Of a stretch of DNA of 64,000 bases, positions 53,310 to 64,000 are shown piece by piece (the stretch's first letter is position 1; each line of letters starts with the position of its first letter). Both the position numbers and the translations under genes were made by a program. Under the pieces are notes generated by a model that saw only the letters and a list, made by a program, of their open reading frames with translations, was not told the DNA's origin and made no database searches. Source of the stretch: Altererythrobacter sp. (GTDB taxonomy: Bacteria > Pseudomonadota > Alphaproteobacteria > Sphingomonadales > Sphingomonadaceae); assembly GCA_016793865.1 (NCBI GenBank), contig JAEULJ010000007.1, positions 372,001-436,000 of the forward strand, given 5' to 3'.

Positions 53310-53705
53310 ATGCCTCTAAGCCACGTCGGCATCCCCGTTTCGGATATCGCGAAATCGAAAGCGTTCTACGAGGCCGCGCTCAAGCCGTTGGGAATGGGCG
53401 TGACCCTGGAGTTCGGACCAGACGATACCGAGAGCGGCGGCACCGCGATCGGCTTCGGTGGTGAAGGCGAGCAGGGCCTGTTCTGGATCGGCGACAACGA
53501 ACGTGTGGGTGAGGGCATCCACATCGCCTTCGAGGCAGACAGCCACGAGGAAGTCGATCGCTTCCACGAGGCGGCATTGGCGGCGGGTGGCCGCGACAAC
53601 GGCAAGCCCGGGCCGCGCCCGCACTACGGCCCCAACTACTACGCCGCATTCGTGTTCGATCCCGACGGCGCGAATATCGAGGTGGTCTACGACAAGCCCG
53701 AATGA
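53310..53705 (+). CDS. VOC-family protein (glyoxalase/dioxygenase fold)
   Basis: A 131-residue cytosolic protein with the paired beta-alpha-beta-beta-beta modules of the vicinal oxygen chelate superfamily. It opens with [20 protein letters not shown], where His is the usual first metal ligand, and closes with [20 protein letters not shown], where Glu is the last. The middle [24 protein letters not shown] gives the second module. The reaction cannot be told; lyase, thiol transferase and resistance functions all exist in the fold. Confidence 0.88.
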   Translation: MPLSHVGIPVSDIAKSKAFYEAALKPLGMGVTLEFGPDDTESGGTAIGFGGEGEQGLFWIGDNERVGEGIHIAFEADSHEEVDRFHEAALAAGGRDNGKPGPRPHYGPNYYAAFVFDPDGANIEVVYDKPE

Positions 53706-53752
53706 TCCACTCGCGCCTTGCCTGAAAGGCACCTGTCGACTTAAGTGGCATC

Positions 53753-54409
53753 ATGCCCCGTACCGCACTGATCGAGCATCGCCCGTGGCTGCTGGCCAGC
53801 CTCGCCGCCTCGATCAGCTACTTCTTCTTCCGCGATAACCCGGTTCCCGGCCTTTACCTGATCGCCTGGAAGGGCGCGGCGGTGGCATTGCTGGCGATCT
53901 ATGCCGCGCGCCGCGCACGCGATGGCGACGGCTGGCTGCTGGCCGGCGCGCTTGCGCTGGCCGCGCTGGGCGACATGGCGCTGGAGGTGAACATGCTGGC
54001 CGGAGCGGCGCTGTTCGCGCTCGGCCATCTGGTGGCGATCGTCCTGTTCCTGCGCAATCCGCGTCCACGGCGCGGTGCCAGCCAGCTTCTCGCCGCCATG
54101 GCGCTCCTGGTCGGCACCCCGCTCATCGCCACGCTGAACGCTCTGCCCGATCCGCGCTGGCCGTTGGCGGCGGGCTATGCCGCCAGCGTCGGCGCGATGG
54201 CGGCGGCGGCATGGGCGAGCCGTTTCCCGCGCTATCGGGTGGGAATAGGCGCGGTGCTCTTCGTCGTCAGCGACCTGCTCATCTTCGCCCGGGAGGGCGG
54301 CCAGGTACCGGAACAGGTAAGCTGGTGGCTGGTGTGGCCGCTGTACTATGGTGGCCAGTTCCTGATCGCCACCGGCGTGGTAGCTGCTCTGCACCGGGGC
54401 CGAGCGTGA
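53753..54409 (+). CDS. Lysoplasmalogenase-like YhhN family membrane protein
   Basis: A 218-residue inner-membrane protein with about eight hydrophobic helices. Family-typical segments are LYLIAWKGAAVALLA, LAGALALAALGDMALE with its acidic pair, LFALGHLVAIVLFL, GAVLFVVSDLLIF and PLYYGGQFLIATG. The conserved Asp and His residues on the helices are those proposed to hydrolyse vinyl-ether lysophospholipids in characterised members. Its real lipid substrate in this organism is unknown. It is convergent with gyrA. Confidence 0.88.
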   Translation: MPRTALIEHRPWLLASLAASISYFFFRDNPVPGLYLIAWKGAAVALLAIYAARRARDGDGWLLAGALALAALGDMALEVNMLAGAALFALGHLVAIVLFLRNPRPRRGASQLLAAMALLVGTPLIATLNALPDPRWPLAAGYAASVGAMAAAAWASRFPRYRVGIGAVLFVVSDLLIFAREGGQVPEQVSWWLVWPLYYGGQFLIATGVVAALHRGRA

Positions 54410-54469
54410 CCCCAACGGCGTGATCGCCGCGCGCCCCCGCCGTCCGGCCCGGATGCCACCGGGAAGGCG

Positions 54470-57247
<2,778 letters not shown>

Positions 57248-57550
57248 TATGAGTGGATTTCGATCATTGCAGGCATTCGCCCAGGATTGCCCGCCTCCCT
57301 AGTGAAACACGGCACGGAACGCGACCCGAAGCGACACCGGGGGCGCCTTGCCGGGCGCGTTTTCCACACTTCCCGGCGACCGGGCCGTCGTAACGGGCAC
57401 CGGGAACACGTTCCATTCAATGCGCGTTCACTCGCCGAACGTCACAGGCATTGCATTGCCGGAGCGCGCGGGGCAGATCGCACGCCAACCACCCGCCAGC
57501 GAGTTTCACCCGCCGCGCGAACAACCCGAGCATCCGTGGAGAGAGTTACC
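57248..57550. other. 303-base divergent spacer between gyrA and a TPR-like gene
   Basis: This should hold the promoters of both genes. It is GC-rich, and I could not single out a convincing -35/-10 pair, operator or small gene. GGAGAG just before 57551 is the ribosome-binding site of the plus-strand gene. Confidence 0.5.
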
Positions 57551-58909
57551 ATGACCTTCAGCCGCAAACCCCGCCGCGCCCTCCCGATCGCGCGCGTGCT
57601 GTCCCCGTTCGCGTTCGCCGCCGTCGCGGGCCTCGGACTGGCCGGAGCGCACGCCCCGGCGATGGCGCAAAAGAAGGACCGCAAGGAACAGGCCGCGCCG
57701 AAGGCCAGCTATTCCAAGGGATTTGTGGCCGCCTACAAGCCTCTCGAGGCGATCCTGAAGAACCCGGCACCCGACTTTGCCGCGGCCAAGGCTGCTCTGC
57801 CGGCAGTCGCGGCGGCGGCGGAGACGCCCGACGACAAGATGGCTCTGGGCCAGGCGGTCGTCTCGATCGGGCAGAAGTCGAACGATTCCGCGACCCTGCG
57901 CGAGGGCATCGACATGGTGCTGGCGAGCGGACGGGCCGACCGGACGCAACAGGGGCCCTACAGCCTCCTTGGCGCGCAGCTCGCCTACAACGCGAAGGAC
58001 TACACCAAGGCACTCGCATTATACCAAAGCGCCATCGCGGCCGGAGAAACGCGCGACGACCCGCAGCTTGGCGTCGCGGATTCCTACATCGCAAGCGGCC
58101 GGGTGGCTGAAGGGCTCGCCTATCTTTCCAGCCAGATCGAAGCACGCAAAGCCGCCGGCCAGCCGGTGCCCGATACCTGGCTCAGGCGCGGCGTCGCCAG
58201 CGCCTACAACAACAAGCTCAGTGCCGAGGCGCAGCGCTGGGCGCTGCTCTATGCCAAGGAGCAGCCCAACCGCACGAGCTGGAACGATGCGGTCGCCATC
58301 GTCATCAACACCAGCCGCTATGCGCCGCCCGAAATGCTGGACTTGCTGCGCCTGGCGCGGGCCACCGGCACGATGCAGACCCGCGACCAGTACCTGGAAT
58401 ATGTGGATGCTGCGGACGCGCGCAAGCTGCCGCAGGAAGTGGTCAGCGTGATCGACGCCGGTGTCGCAGCCAAGCTGCTGAGCAACGACATCGCGATGGT
58501 CCAGGATGCTCGTTCGACCGCTTCGGCCCGTATCGCATCGGACCGGACCGAGCTTCCCTCGCTTCAGCGCGATGCCTCGGCGGCGGGGGCGAAGCTGGTC
58601 ACCGTAATGGCCGCGGCCGACACACTGCTGAGCTATGGCAAATATCCCGAGGCGGAAGCCATGTATGCGAAGGCCGCCAGCCTGGCCGGGGCCAATGCGC
58701 CGCTGATCCAGACCCGCCAGGGCATTGCCCAGTTCTACCAGAGCAAACATGACGAGGCACAGGCGAGCTTCGCCAAGGTGCAAGGCCCCCGCAAACCCAT
58801 CGCCGACCTCTGGGCGCTGCATTCCGCGCAGAAGGCCGCCGGAACGGTGATCGGCCCCGCGGCGACGGCACCCGCGCCGGCAGCCGCGCCGGCAGCCGCC
58901 GGCTCCTGA
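57551..58909 (+). CDS. Secreted tetratricopeptide-like repeat protein
   Basis: A 452-residue exported protein of unknown role. The ATG at 57551 has GGAGAG six bases upstream. The signal peptide has an Arg-rich start, a hydrophobic core (FAFAAVAGLGLAGAHA) and a likely cut after AMAQ. The mature part is helical with TPR-type pairs: LGAQLAYNAKDYTKALALYQSAIAAG, PQLGVADSYIASGRVAEGLAYL and DTLLSYGKYPEAEAMYAKAASLA. The C-terminus is an Ala/Pro repeat tail (PAPAAAPAAAGS). It may act as a periplasmic scaffold; no partner is visible nearby. Confidence 0.85.
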   Translation: MTFSRKPRRALPIARVLSPFAFAAVAGLGLAGAHAPAMAQKKDRKEQAAPKASYSKGFVAAYKPLEAILKNPAPDFAAAKAALPAVAAAAETPDDKMALGQAVVSIGQKSNDSATLREGIDMVLASGRADRTQQGPYSLLGAQLAYNAKDYTKALALYQSAIAAGETRDDPQLGVADSYIASGRVAEGLAYLSSQIEARKAAGQPVPDTWLRRGVASAYNNKLSAEAQRWALLYAKEQPNRTSWNDAVAIVINTSRYAPPEMLDLLRLARATGTMQTRDQYLEYVDAADARKLPQEVVSVIDAGVAAKLLSNDIAMVQDARSTASARIASDRTELPSLQRDASAAGAKLVTVMAAADTLLSYGKYPEAEAMYAKAASLAGANAPLIQTRQGIAQFYQSKHDEAQASFAKVQGPRKPIADLWALHSAQKAAGTVIGPAATAPAPAAAPAAAGS

Positions 58910-58993
58910 CCGGAGCCTGCCTGAAGGCCGCAAGTGGGCGCCGGTCGATCCGGCGCCCCTTTCCACTTGGAGGTTGCGCGAAGAACGACCGGC

Positions 58994-59719
58994 TCAGCGC
59001 AGCCGTCGCACCCAGGGCTGGCCCTCGCGCATCTCGACCTTGAAGTTGTCGAGCCCGCGAAACATCTCCGTCAGGCTCTTGAAGCCATAGTTCCGCGCAT
59101 CGAAGCTGGAGCGGTTGCCGGCGATCTGGCCGATCTGCTGGACCTGTGCGAAACCCTTGTCGTCCTTCTTTGCCTCCTTGTAGGCGGCGGCGATCAATTC
59201 GACGAAATCGGTATCGGCGGCGACGGTCGCGGCGGCGGAGGCGGGCGGAGGCTGATCATCCTCGGTCTCGGCCGCGCTCACCAGCTTGTCGATGTCGATG
59301 AAGCGGGTGCAGACGTTCTTGAACGCCTCGGGCGCCTTGGCCTCGCCGAAGCCATAGACCACGATGCCTTCCTGCCGCACGCGGGTGACCAGCGGGCTGA
59401 AATCGCCGTCGCTGCTCATGATGCCGAAGCCGTCCACCTTGCCCTGGTAGAGCAGGTCGACGGCGTCGATGGTCATCGCCATGTCGGTGGCGTTCTTGCC
59501 CTTGGAGATGTCGAACTGCTGCTGCGGGCGAATGCCGTAGCGGTTGGTGATGCCCGCCCATTTGGAGAGGTTGGACTTGGCGAAATTGCCATAGGCGCGG
59601 CGGATGTTAACCTGCCCCAGCTTGGCCATTTCGGTCAGCACGGCGTCGATCGCCTTGGGCTGCGTGTTGTCGGCATCGATCAGCAGGGCGATGTTCTTGA
59701 GCGAGTCGGGCGTGTCCAT
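58994..59719 (-). CDS. NYN-domain ribonuclease-like protein with LOTUS domain
   Basis: A 241-residue cytosolic protein of the LabA/DUF88 group. The PIN-like NYN domain (about 1-145) has its acidic site in ALLIDADNTQ, KNATDMAMTIDAVDLLY and SSDGDFSPLVTRV. An acidic, Ala-rich linker follows. The C-terminal segment (GFAQVQQIGQIAGNRSSFD, then YGFKSLTEMFRGL) matches an OST-HTH/LOTUS RNA-binding domain. Metal-dependent RNA cleavage is expected from the fold. The ATG at 59719 is preferred over a TTG at 59755 that overlaps the carbonic anhydrase stop. It is probably co-transcribed with that gene. Confidence 0.9.
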   Translation of the reverse strand: MDTPDSLKNIALLIDADNTQPKAIDAVLTEMAKLGQVNIRRAYGNFAKSNLSKWAGITNRYGIRPQQQFDISKGKNATDMAMTIDAVDLLYQGKVDGFGIMSSDGDFSPLVTRVRQEGIVVYGFGEAKAPEAFKNVCTRFIDIDKLVSAAETEDDQPPPASAAATVAADTDFVELIAAAYKEAKKDDKGFAQVQQIGQIAGNRSSFDARNYGFKSLTEMFRGLDNFKVEMREGQPWVRRLR

Positions 59720-59747
59720 AATCGCCGGGATGGGCCGCACCGCGGGA

Positions 59748-60386
59748 TTAGGCAACCGGTGCGAAGCGCCCGGTTTCCTCGTCGAGCAGATGCAGCATTC
59801 CGTCGGAAATCGCGAAGAATGCGCCCCGCAGCCGCAGTCGGCCCTTTCGCTCGAGTTCCTGGACGCAGGGGAAGGTGCGCAGGTTAGCCAGGCTCACCTT
59901 GACGCCTTCCTGCTCCATTGCGCGCTCGGCGGCGTCCCCTTGCGTCCCATGCTGCGCCACAACGCGCTCGCGCGCATCGTCCAGCATGTCGATCCAGTCC
60001 GCGATGAACCCGCCCCGGCCCGGCTCCTCGCCGTGCATCGACTGGGTCAGCGCCGCCTGGCAGCCGCCGCAGCGGCCGTGCCCCATCACCACGATCTCTT
60101 GCACCTTGAGGAACTGGACGGCGAATTCCAGCGCCGCCGAGACACCGTGATGGCCCGGCGTGGTCTCGAAGGGAGGGACCAGCGCCGCAACGTTCCTGAC
60201 GACGAAGATCTCGCCCGGATCGACGTCGAATACCTGGGATGGATCGACACGGCTGTCGGAGCAGGCGATCACCATGACCTGGGGACGCTGGCCTCCCGCC
60301 AGTTCCTCCCAACGTGTCCGCTGCGACGACCACGCCCCCGCGCGAAAGCGGCGATACCCTTCCACCAGATCGTCGAACAGCTTCAT
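59748..60386 (-). CDS. Beta-class carbonic anhydrase
   Basis: Zinc enzyme interconverting CO2 and bicarbonate in the cytosol. The 212-residue protein starts at the ATG at 60386. Zinc ligands and the Asp-Arg dyad are visible in VIACSDSRVDP and in MGHGRCGGCQAAL (His and Cys). RNVAALVPPFE and HGVSAALEFAV are also typical. It is divergent from lipA across 50 bases and followed by the NYN gene. Confidence 0.96.
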   Translation of the reverse strand: MKLFDDLVEGYRRFRAGAWSSQRTRWEELAGGQRPQVMVIACSDSRVDPSQVFDVDPGEIFVVRNVAALVPPFETTPGHHGVSAALEFAVQFLKVQEIVVMGHGRCGGCQAALTQSMHGEEPGRGGFIADWIDMLDDARERVVAQHGTQGDAAERAMEQEGVKVSLANLRTFPCVQELERKGRLRLRGAFFAISDGMLHLLDEETGRFAPVA

Positions 60387-60436
60387 GGCGTGGGCTGATG
60401 GCGCGCGCCATTGCGCCTTGCAACCCCCACGCCTAG

Positions 60437-61393
60437 ATGCGCCCCATGAACGATCTCTCGAGCGCTCCGCTTCCGCCCCAGGGCGAGCGGCCGCCACGCC
60501 AGCGCAAGCCAGACTGGATCCGCGTCAAGGCCCCCGTCAGCGAGGGCTATCACGAGACGCGCCGCCTGATGCGCGATCTCAAGCTCAATACCGTGTGCGA
60601 GGAAGCGGCTTGCCCCAATATCGGCGAATGCTGGACCAAGAAGCACGCCACGGTGATGATCCTGGGCGATGTCTGCACGCGCGCCTGCGCGTTCTGCAAC
60701 GTCAAGACCGGGATGCCGCGCACGGTCGATCCGCTCGAGCCGGAGAATGTCGCCATCGCCGCCGGCAAGATGGGGCTGTCGCATATCGTGGTCACCAGCG
60801 TGGACCGCGACGATCTGCCCGATGGCGGTGCGGGGCAGTTCGTCAAGGTGATCCGCGCGCTGCGGCGCGAGACGCCGGGCACCACCATCGAGATTCTCAC
60901 CCCCGATTTCCGGGGCAAGATGCGCCCTGCAGTCGAGGCGATTTGTGAAGCAGGGCCAGACGTTTACAACCACAACCTCGAAACCGTGCCAAGGCTTTAT
61001 CCCACCATCCGGCCAGGAGCGCGCTACTATGCCTCGCTTCGCCTGCTGGAAGAGGTGAAGCGGCACGATCCGGCCATCTTCACCAAGAGCGGGATCATGC
61101 TGGGGCTCGGCGAGCAGCGCCTGGAGGTCCACCAGGTGATGGACGACATGCGCAGCGCCGACATAGATTTCATCACGATGGGGCAATATCTCCAGCCGAC
61201 CCCGCGCCATGCCGCGGTGGAGGATTTCGTCACACCCAAGGCGTTTGCCGCCTATGGCGCCATCGCACGGGCGAAGGGCTTCCTCCAGGTCGCCGCCAGC
61301 CCGCTGACCCGCTCCAGCTACCACGCCGGAGACGATTTCGCCGCGATGAAGGCGGCGCGGGAGGCGAAGCTGGCGCGGACCGCCGGGGCCTGA
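60437..61393 (+). CDS. lipA: Lipoyl synthase
   Basis: Radical SAM enzyme that inserts two sulfurs into octanoyl groups on 2-oxoacid dehydrogenases and the glycine cleavage system. The auxiliary cluster motif is [12 protein letters not shown] and the SAM cluster motif is CTRACAFC. Other family segments are [24 protein letters not shown] and [11 protein letters not shown]. The 318-residue length is normal. The start may be the ATG at 60437 or the one at 60446. Its stop overlaps the start of the next gene by one base (TGATG). Confidence 0.98.
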   Translation: MRPMNDLSSAPLPPQGERPPRQRKPDWIRVKAPVSEGYHETRRLMRDLKLNTVCEEAACPNIGECWTKKHATVMILGDVCTRACAFCNVKTGMPRTVDPLEPENVAIAAGKMGLSHIVVTSVDRDDLPDGGAGQFVKVIRALRRETPGTTIEILTPDFRGKMRPAVEAICEAGPDVYNHNLETVPRLYPTIRPGARYYASLRLLEEVKRHDPAIFTKSGIMLGLGEQRLEVHQVMDDMRSADIDFITMGQYLQPTPRHAAVEDFVTPKAFAAYGAIARAKGFLQVAASPLTRSSYHAGDDFAAMKAAREAKLARTAGA

Positions 61394-61842
61394 TGCCCGG
61401 CATCCGCGAAACGCGACGCATGCCGTGGAGCTGCGAGCAGATGTTCGACCTGGTTGCGGATGTGGCGCGCTACCACGAGTTCCTGCCCTGGGTGGTTGCG
61501 GTCAGGGTGAAGTCCGACAGCGAGAGCGAGATGATCGCGGACCTGCTGGTCGGCTTCAAGGCGATCCGCGAGAAGTTCACCTCGCGCGTCCAGAAACAGC
61601 GCCCCGAGCGCATCAATGTGCACTATATCGACGGGCCGCTGCGCGATCTCGACAACAGCTGGACGTTCCGACCTTCGTCCGGCGGGGGCTGCGAGCTGGA
61701 TTTCTCGGTGGATTTCACCTTCCGCAATCCGGTGTTCGAGGCGCTGGCGGGGCAGTATTTCGACCGCGCATTCCGCCGGATGGTGGAGGCATTCGAACAG
61801 CGCGCGGCGCAGCTCTACGGGACGGCGGCGCCCGCACCCTGA
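61393..61842 (+). CDS. Coq10/RatA-like START-domain protein
   Basis: A 149-residue polyketide-cyclase/START fold protein. [28 protein letters not shown] is the typical first helix pair; the hydrophobic cavity strands and the final [17 protein letters not shown] helix follow. In proteobacteria this family is annotated both as ubiquinone-binding Coq10 and as ribosome-association toxin RatA; coupling to lipA in alphaproteobacteria favours the quinone-related role. Its last 28 bases overlap the 3' end of the cinA-like gene on the other strand. Confidence 0.92.
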   Translation: MPGIRETRRMPWSCEQMFDLVADVARYHEFLPWVVAVRVKSDSESEMIADLLVGFKAIREKFTSRVQKQRPERINVHYIDGPLRDLDNSWTFRPSSGGGCELDFSVDFTFRNPVFEALAGQYFDRAFRRMVEAFEQRAAQLYGTAAPAP

Positions 61843-62342
61843 GGAGGCAACAGCAGTTCGAGCGCGGCCATCGCCGCCTGGAGCCGGATCGCCGAGCGAG
61901 CCCCGCCGTCGAAATACACCATCTCTCCATCGGGGACGGCGTCGGCGTCGCGCACCGCGGCGGCGAAGACCACCGTGCCGACCGGCTTGAGTTCGGTCCC
62001 GCCGCCGGGCCCCGCCACCCCGCTGACCGCCACGGCGATGTCGGCATCGCTGCGGGCCAGGGCGCCCCGGGCCATCGCCCAGGCGCATGCGATCGACACC
62101 GCGCCGAAGGTCTCGATGATATCGGTCGAGACACCCAGCTCCTGCATCTTGGACGCATTCGAATAGGTGACCCAGCCGCGATCGAGCACCTCGGAAGAGC
62201 CGGGGATCTCTGTCAGCGCGGCAGCGACGAGCCCGCCGGTGCAGCTTTCCGCCAGCGCCACCTTGCGCCCGATGGCATGGTTCGCCTCGACCACCCGGCG
62301 AGCCAGCGCGACAAGCGGGGCGGGGAGGGTGCAATCGTCCAT
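61815..62342 (-). CDS. CinA C-terminal type nicotinamide-nucleotide amidase
   Basis: A 175-residue cytosolic enzyme of the PncC group that removes the amide of NMN, recycling NAD breakdown products. Family motifs are [34 protein letters not shown] and [12 protein letters not shown], with the catalytic Ser in AESCTGG. The N-terminal CinA domain is absent, as is common. It follows ispDF by 8 bases, probably in one transcript, and its end overlaps the convergent START-domain gene. Confidence 0.95.
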   Translation of the reverse strand: MDDCTLPAPLVALARRVVEANHAIGRKVALAESCTGGLVAAALTEIPGSSEVLDRGWVTYSNASKMQELGVSTDIIETFGAVSIACAWAMARGALARSDADIAVAVSGVAGPGGGTELKPVGTVVFAAAVRDADAVPDGEMVYFDGGARSAIRLQAAMAALELLLPPQGAGAAVP

Positions 62343-62350
62343 CGTGCGCT

Positions 62351-63532
62351 TCAATTCGCCTGCTGCAAGGTCGCGACCGCCTGCGCGGCGATGCCTTCGC
62401 CGCGGCCGGTGAAGCCCAGCCCCTCGGTGGTTGTCGCCTTGACGCTCACCTGCGTGGGCGCGACGCCCAGCAATTGCGCGATCCGCACACGCATCGCCTC
62501 GCGGTAGGGGCCGATGCGGGGCGCCTCGCATATCACCGTGCAATCGGCATGGGCCACGGCGTAGCCGGCGGCGCGCGCCAGCCCGGCTGCATGCTCGACG
62601 AAGCGCGAGGATGCCGCACCCTTCCACCGGGCGTCCGAAGGCGGAAAATGCGTGCCGATGTCACCTTCGCCGAGCGCACCGAGGATCGCATCCACCAGCG
62701 CGTGAAGCACCACATCGGCATCGCTGTGCCCGGCGAGGCCCCTTGCATGCGGGATCAATATGCCGCCGAGCCACAATTCCTCGCCCACGGCCAGCCTGTG
62801 GACGTCATAGCCCATGCCGACGCGGACGGGCAGGGCGGGGGCAGGGGCTGCGGATGTGGCGTCGAAATCGCCGGCGAAAGTCAGCTTGGCCAGGCGCTCG
62901 TCCCCGGCGACCAGCGCCACGGCCCCGCCGCTGGCGTGAAGCACCTGCGCGTCGTCGCCGGCGGTCGGCTCCCCGGTCCAGCCCCTGTGGGCGGCGAGGA
63001 TATCGGCAAAGCGGAACGCCTGCGGGGTCTGGACCCGGCGCAGCGCGTCGCGCGCGGCGGCATCGCCCATGCGGTCGCCCTCGGCCAGGACCACGCTGTC
63101 CACCACCGGCAGCACCGGAATGGCACCAAGCGCCTCGCCAAGCGCCGCCAGCAGCCGATCGATGACGGCACGGGGCAGGTCGGGCCGAGCGGCGTCATGG
63201 ATCAGCACCCTTTCAGGCTCATCCCCGGCCAGGAACTCCAGCGCCGCGCGGACCGATTGCTGGCGGGTCGCGCCACCGGCGACCAGGCGCACCGGGGCCA
63301 GCCCGTCGAGCGCCTCGCGCGCGGCGGCTTCGCCATCATCGGGGATCGCCACCACCACCGGGTCCGCCCCCGCAGCAAGCAGCGCCTCGACCGAATGGCG
63401 GACCACCGGTGCCCCGCGCCAGGGCGTGAACTGCTTGGGCACGGGCTGTCCCGCGCGCAGGCCGCGCCCGGCGGCAACCACGATCGCCGCGAAGGCCGGG
63501 GCGGGGAAGGGCAGGGCGGCAACGGTGGGCAT
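62351..63532 (-). CDS. ispDF: Bifunctional IspD-IspF isoprenoid enzyme
   Basis: A 393-residue fusion of two methylerythritol-phosphate pathway enzymes. The IspD part (about 1-230) has the cytidylyl-transfer loop [31 protein letters not shown] and [10 protein letters not shown]. The IspF part (about 235-393) starts [14 protein letters not shown], whose Asp and His bind zinc, and continues [21 protein letters not shown] and a C-terminal [16 protein letters not shown]. Such fusions are common in alphaproteobacteria. The ATG at 63532 is chosen because it opens directly before the IspD fold. Confidence 0.97.
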   Translation of the reverse strand: MPTVAALPFPAPAFAAIVVAAGRGLRAGQPVPKQFTPWRGAPVVRHSVEALLAAGADPVVVAIPDDGEAAAREALDGLAPVRLVAGGATRQQSVRAALEFLAGDEPERVLIHDAARPDLPRAVIDRLLAALGEALGAIPVLPVVDSVVLAEGDRMGDAAARDALRRVQTPQAFRFADILAAHRGWTGEPTAGDDAQVLHASGGAVALVAGDERLAKLTFAGDFDATSAAPAPALPVRVGMGYDVHRLAVGEELWLGGILIPHARGLAGHSDADVVLHALVDAILGALGEGDIGTHFPPSDARWKGAASSRFVEHAAGLARAAGYAVAHADCTVICEAPRIGPYREAMRVRIAQLLGVAPTQVSVKATTTEGLGFTGRGEGIAAQAVATLQQAN

Positions 63533-63610
63533 GGCGCGCCGCGCGCTACCCGCTTGCGGGGGGTGCCGCAATGCAGTATCGGCTGCCCAAATTTTAGGCA
63601 GCGCCGGATC

Positions 63611-64000
63611 GTGACCTCACTACCCCATCCGCCCCCTCTCGCCCCGCTGAGGGTCGGGCCCGTTACCATCGCCACGCCGGTGGTGCTGGCGCCGATGACG
63701 GGCGTCACCGATCTGCCGTTCCGCAGGCTGGTGCGGCGCTATGGCTCGGGGCTCAACGTCACCGAGATGATCGCCAGCGAAGCCGCGATCCGCGAAACTC
63801 GCCAGTCGGTGCAGAAGGCGGCGTGGGACGCGACGGAAGAGCCTGTCTCGATGCAGCTCGTGGGCTGCGATCCGGCGTCGATGGCCGAGGCGGCGAAGCT
63901 CCAGGAAGGCAATGGCGCGGCGATCATCGACATCAACTTCGGCTGTCCGGTGAGGAAGGTGGTCGGCACTCTGGCCGGCAGCGCGCTGATGCGCGAGGTG
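63611..64000 (+). CDS. dusB: tRNA-dihydrouridine synthase DusB (3' end outside window)
   Basis: FMN enzyme reducing uridines in tRNA to dihydrouridine. The GTG at 63611 opens a frame that stays open to the right edge, giving 130 residues. [22 protein letters not shown] is the family opening. [19 protein letters not shown] and [13 protein letters not shown] follow, the last carrying the Cys next to the catalytic position. The divergent partner is ispDF, 78 bases away. In many alphaproteobacteria dusB precedes ntrB-ntrC, which would lie beyond the window. Confidence 0.93.
   Translation, partial: MTSLPHPPPLAPLRVGPVTIATPVVLAPMTGVTDLPFRRLVRRYGSGLNVTEMIASEAAIRETRQSVQKAAWDATEEPVSMQLVGCDPASMAEAAKLQEGNGAAIIDINFGCPVRKVVGTLAGSALMREV

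Overview
The window is a GC-rich chromosomal stretch of an alphaproteobacterium, most likely order Sphingomonadales (Novosphingobium/Erythrobacter-like). The pointers are an IspD-IspF fusion, long PstC and PstA permeases, alphaproteobacterial LexA boxes (GTTC-N7-GTTC), a PEPxxW-type PEP-CTERM protein with PrsK/PrsR, and an isocitrate lyase divergent from a ScfR-type regulator. The order is an inference from gene content. No phage, insertion sequence, integrase or CRISPR array was seen.

Layout. 1-4.3 kb: the 3' part of a CzcA-type metal efflux pump and a secreted M20 amidohydrolase. 4.4-8.1 kb: isocitrate lyase with a small downstream gene, divergent from scfR, and a small membrane protein. 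8.2-15.9 kb: prsK-prsR, then panB with a DUF475 membrane protein, an amino-acid permease, and a PNPOx-like stress protein.

16-25.5 kb is the most interesting part, an SOS mutagenesis island. imuA-imuB and a second operon (radical SAM protein, UdgX, DnaE2) each carry a LexA box ending two bases before the ATG. A haloperoxidase-like hydrolase on the opposite strand separates the two operons. After an extensin-like gene, 26.3-34.2 kb holds the phosphate regulon (phoR, a DUF2490 gene, pstS-pstC-pstA-pstB, phoU, phoB, all on the minus strand), with two Pho boxes I could find by eye.

34-47.7 kb looks accessory: a TonB receptor with a MocR regulator, an esterase with a PaiB-like flavin protein, a TolB-like/amidohydrolase fusion, a DUF937 protein, and a PEP-CTERM L-type lectin divergent from a LuxR-type two-component system. 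Two nearly identical tRNA-Glu genes (CTC and TTC) follow.

48-64 kb is mainly housekeeping: recJ, a flavodoxin-like gene, an uncharacterised gene next to an AHH-family nuclease gene, trmFO, a VOC protein, a lysoplasmalogenase-like membrane protein, gyrA, a secreted TPR-like protein, a NYN-LOTUS protein, beta-carbonic anhydrase, lipA, a Coq10/RatA-like START protein, cinA (C-terminal type), ispDF and the 5' part of dusB.
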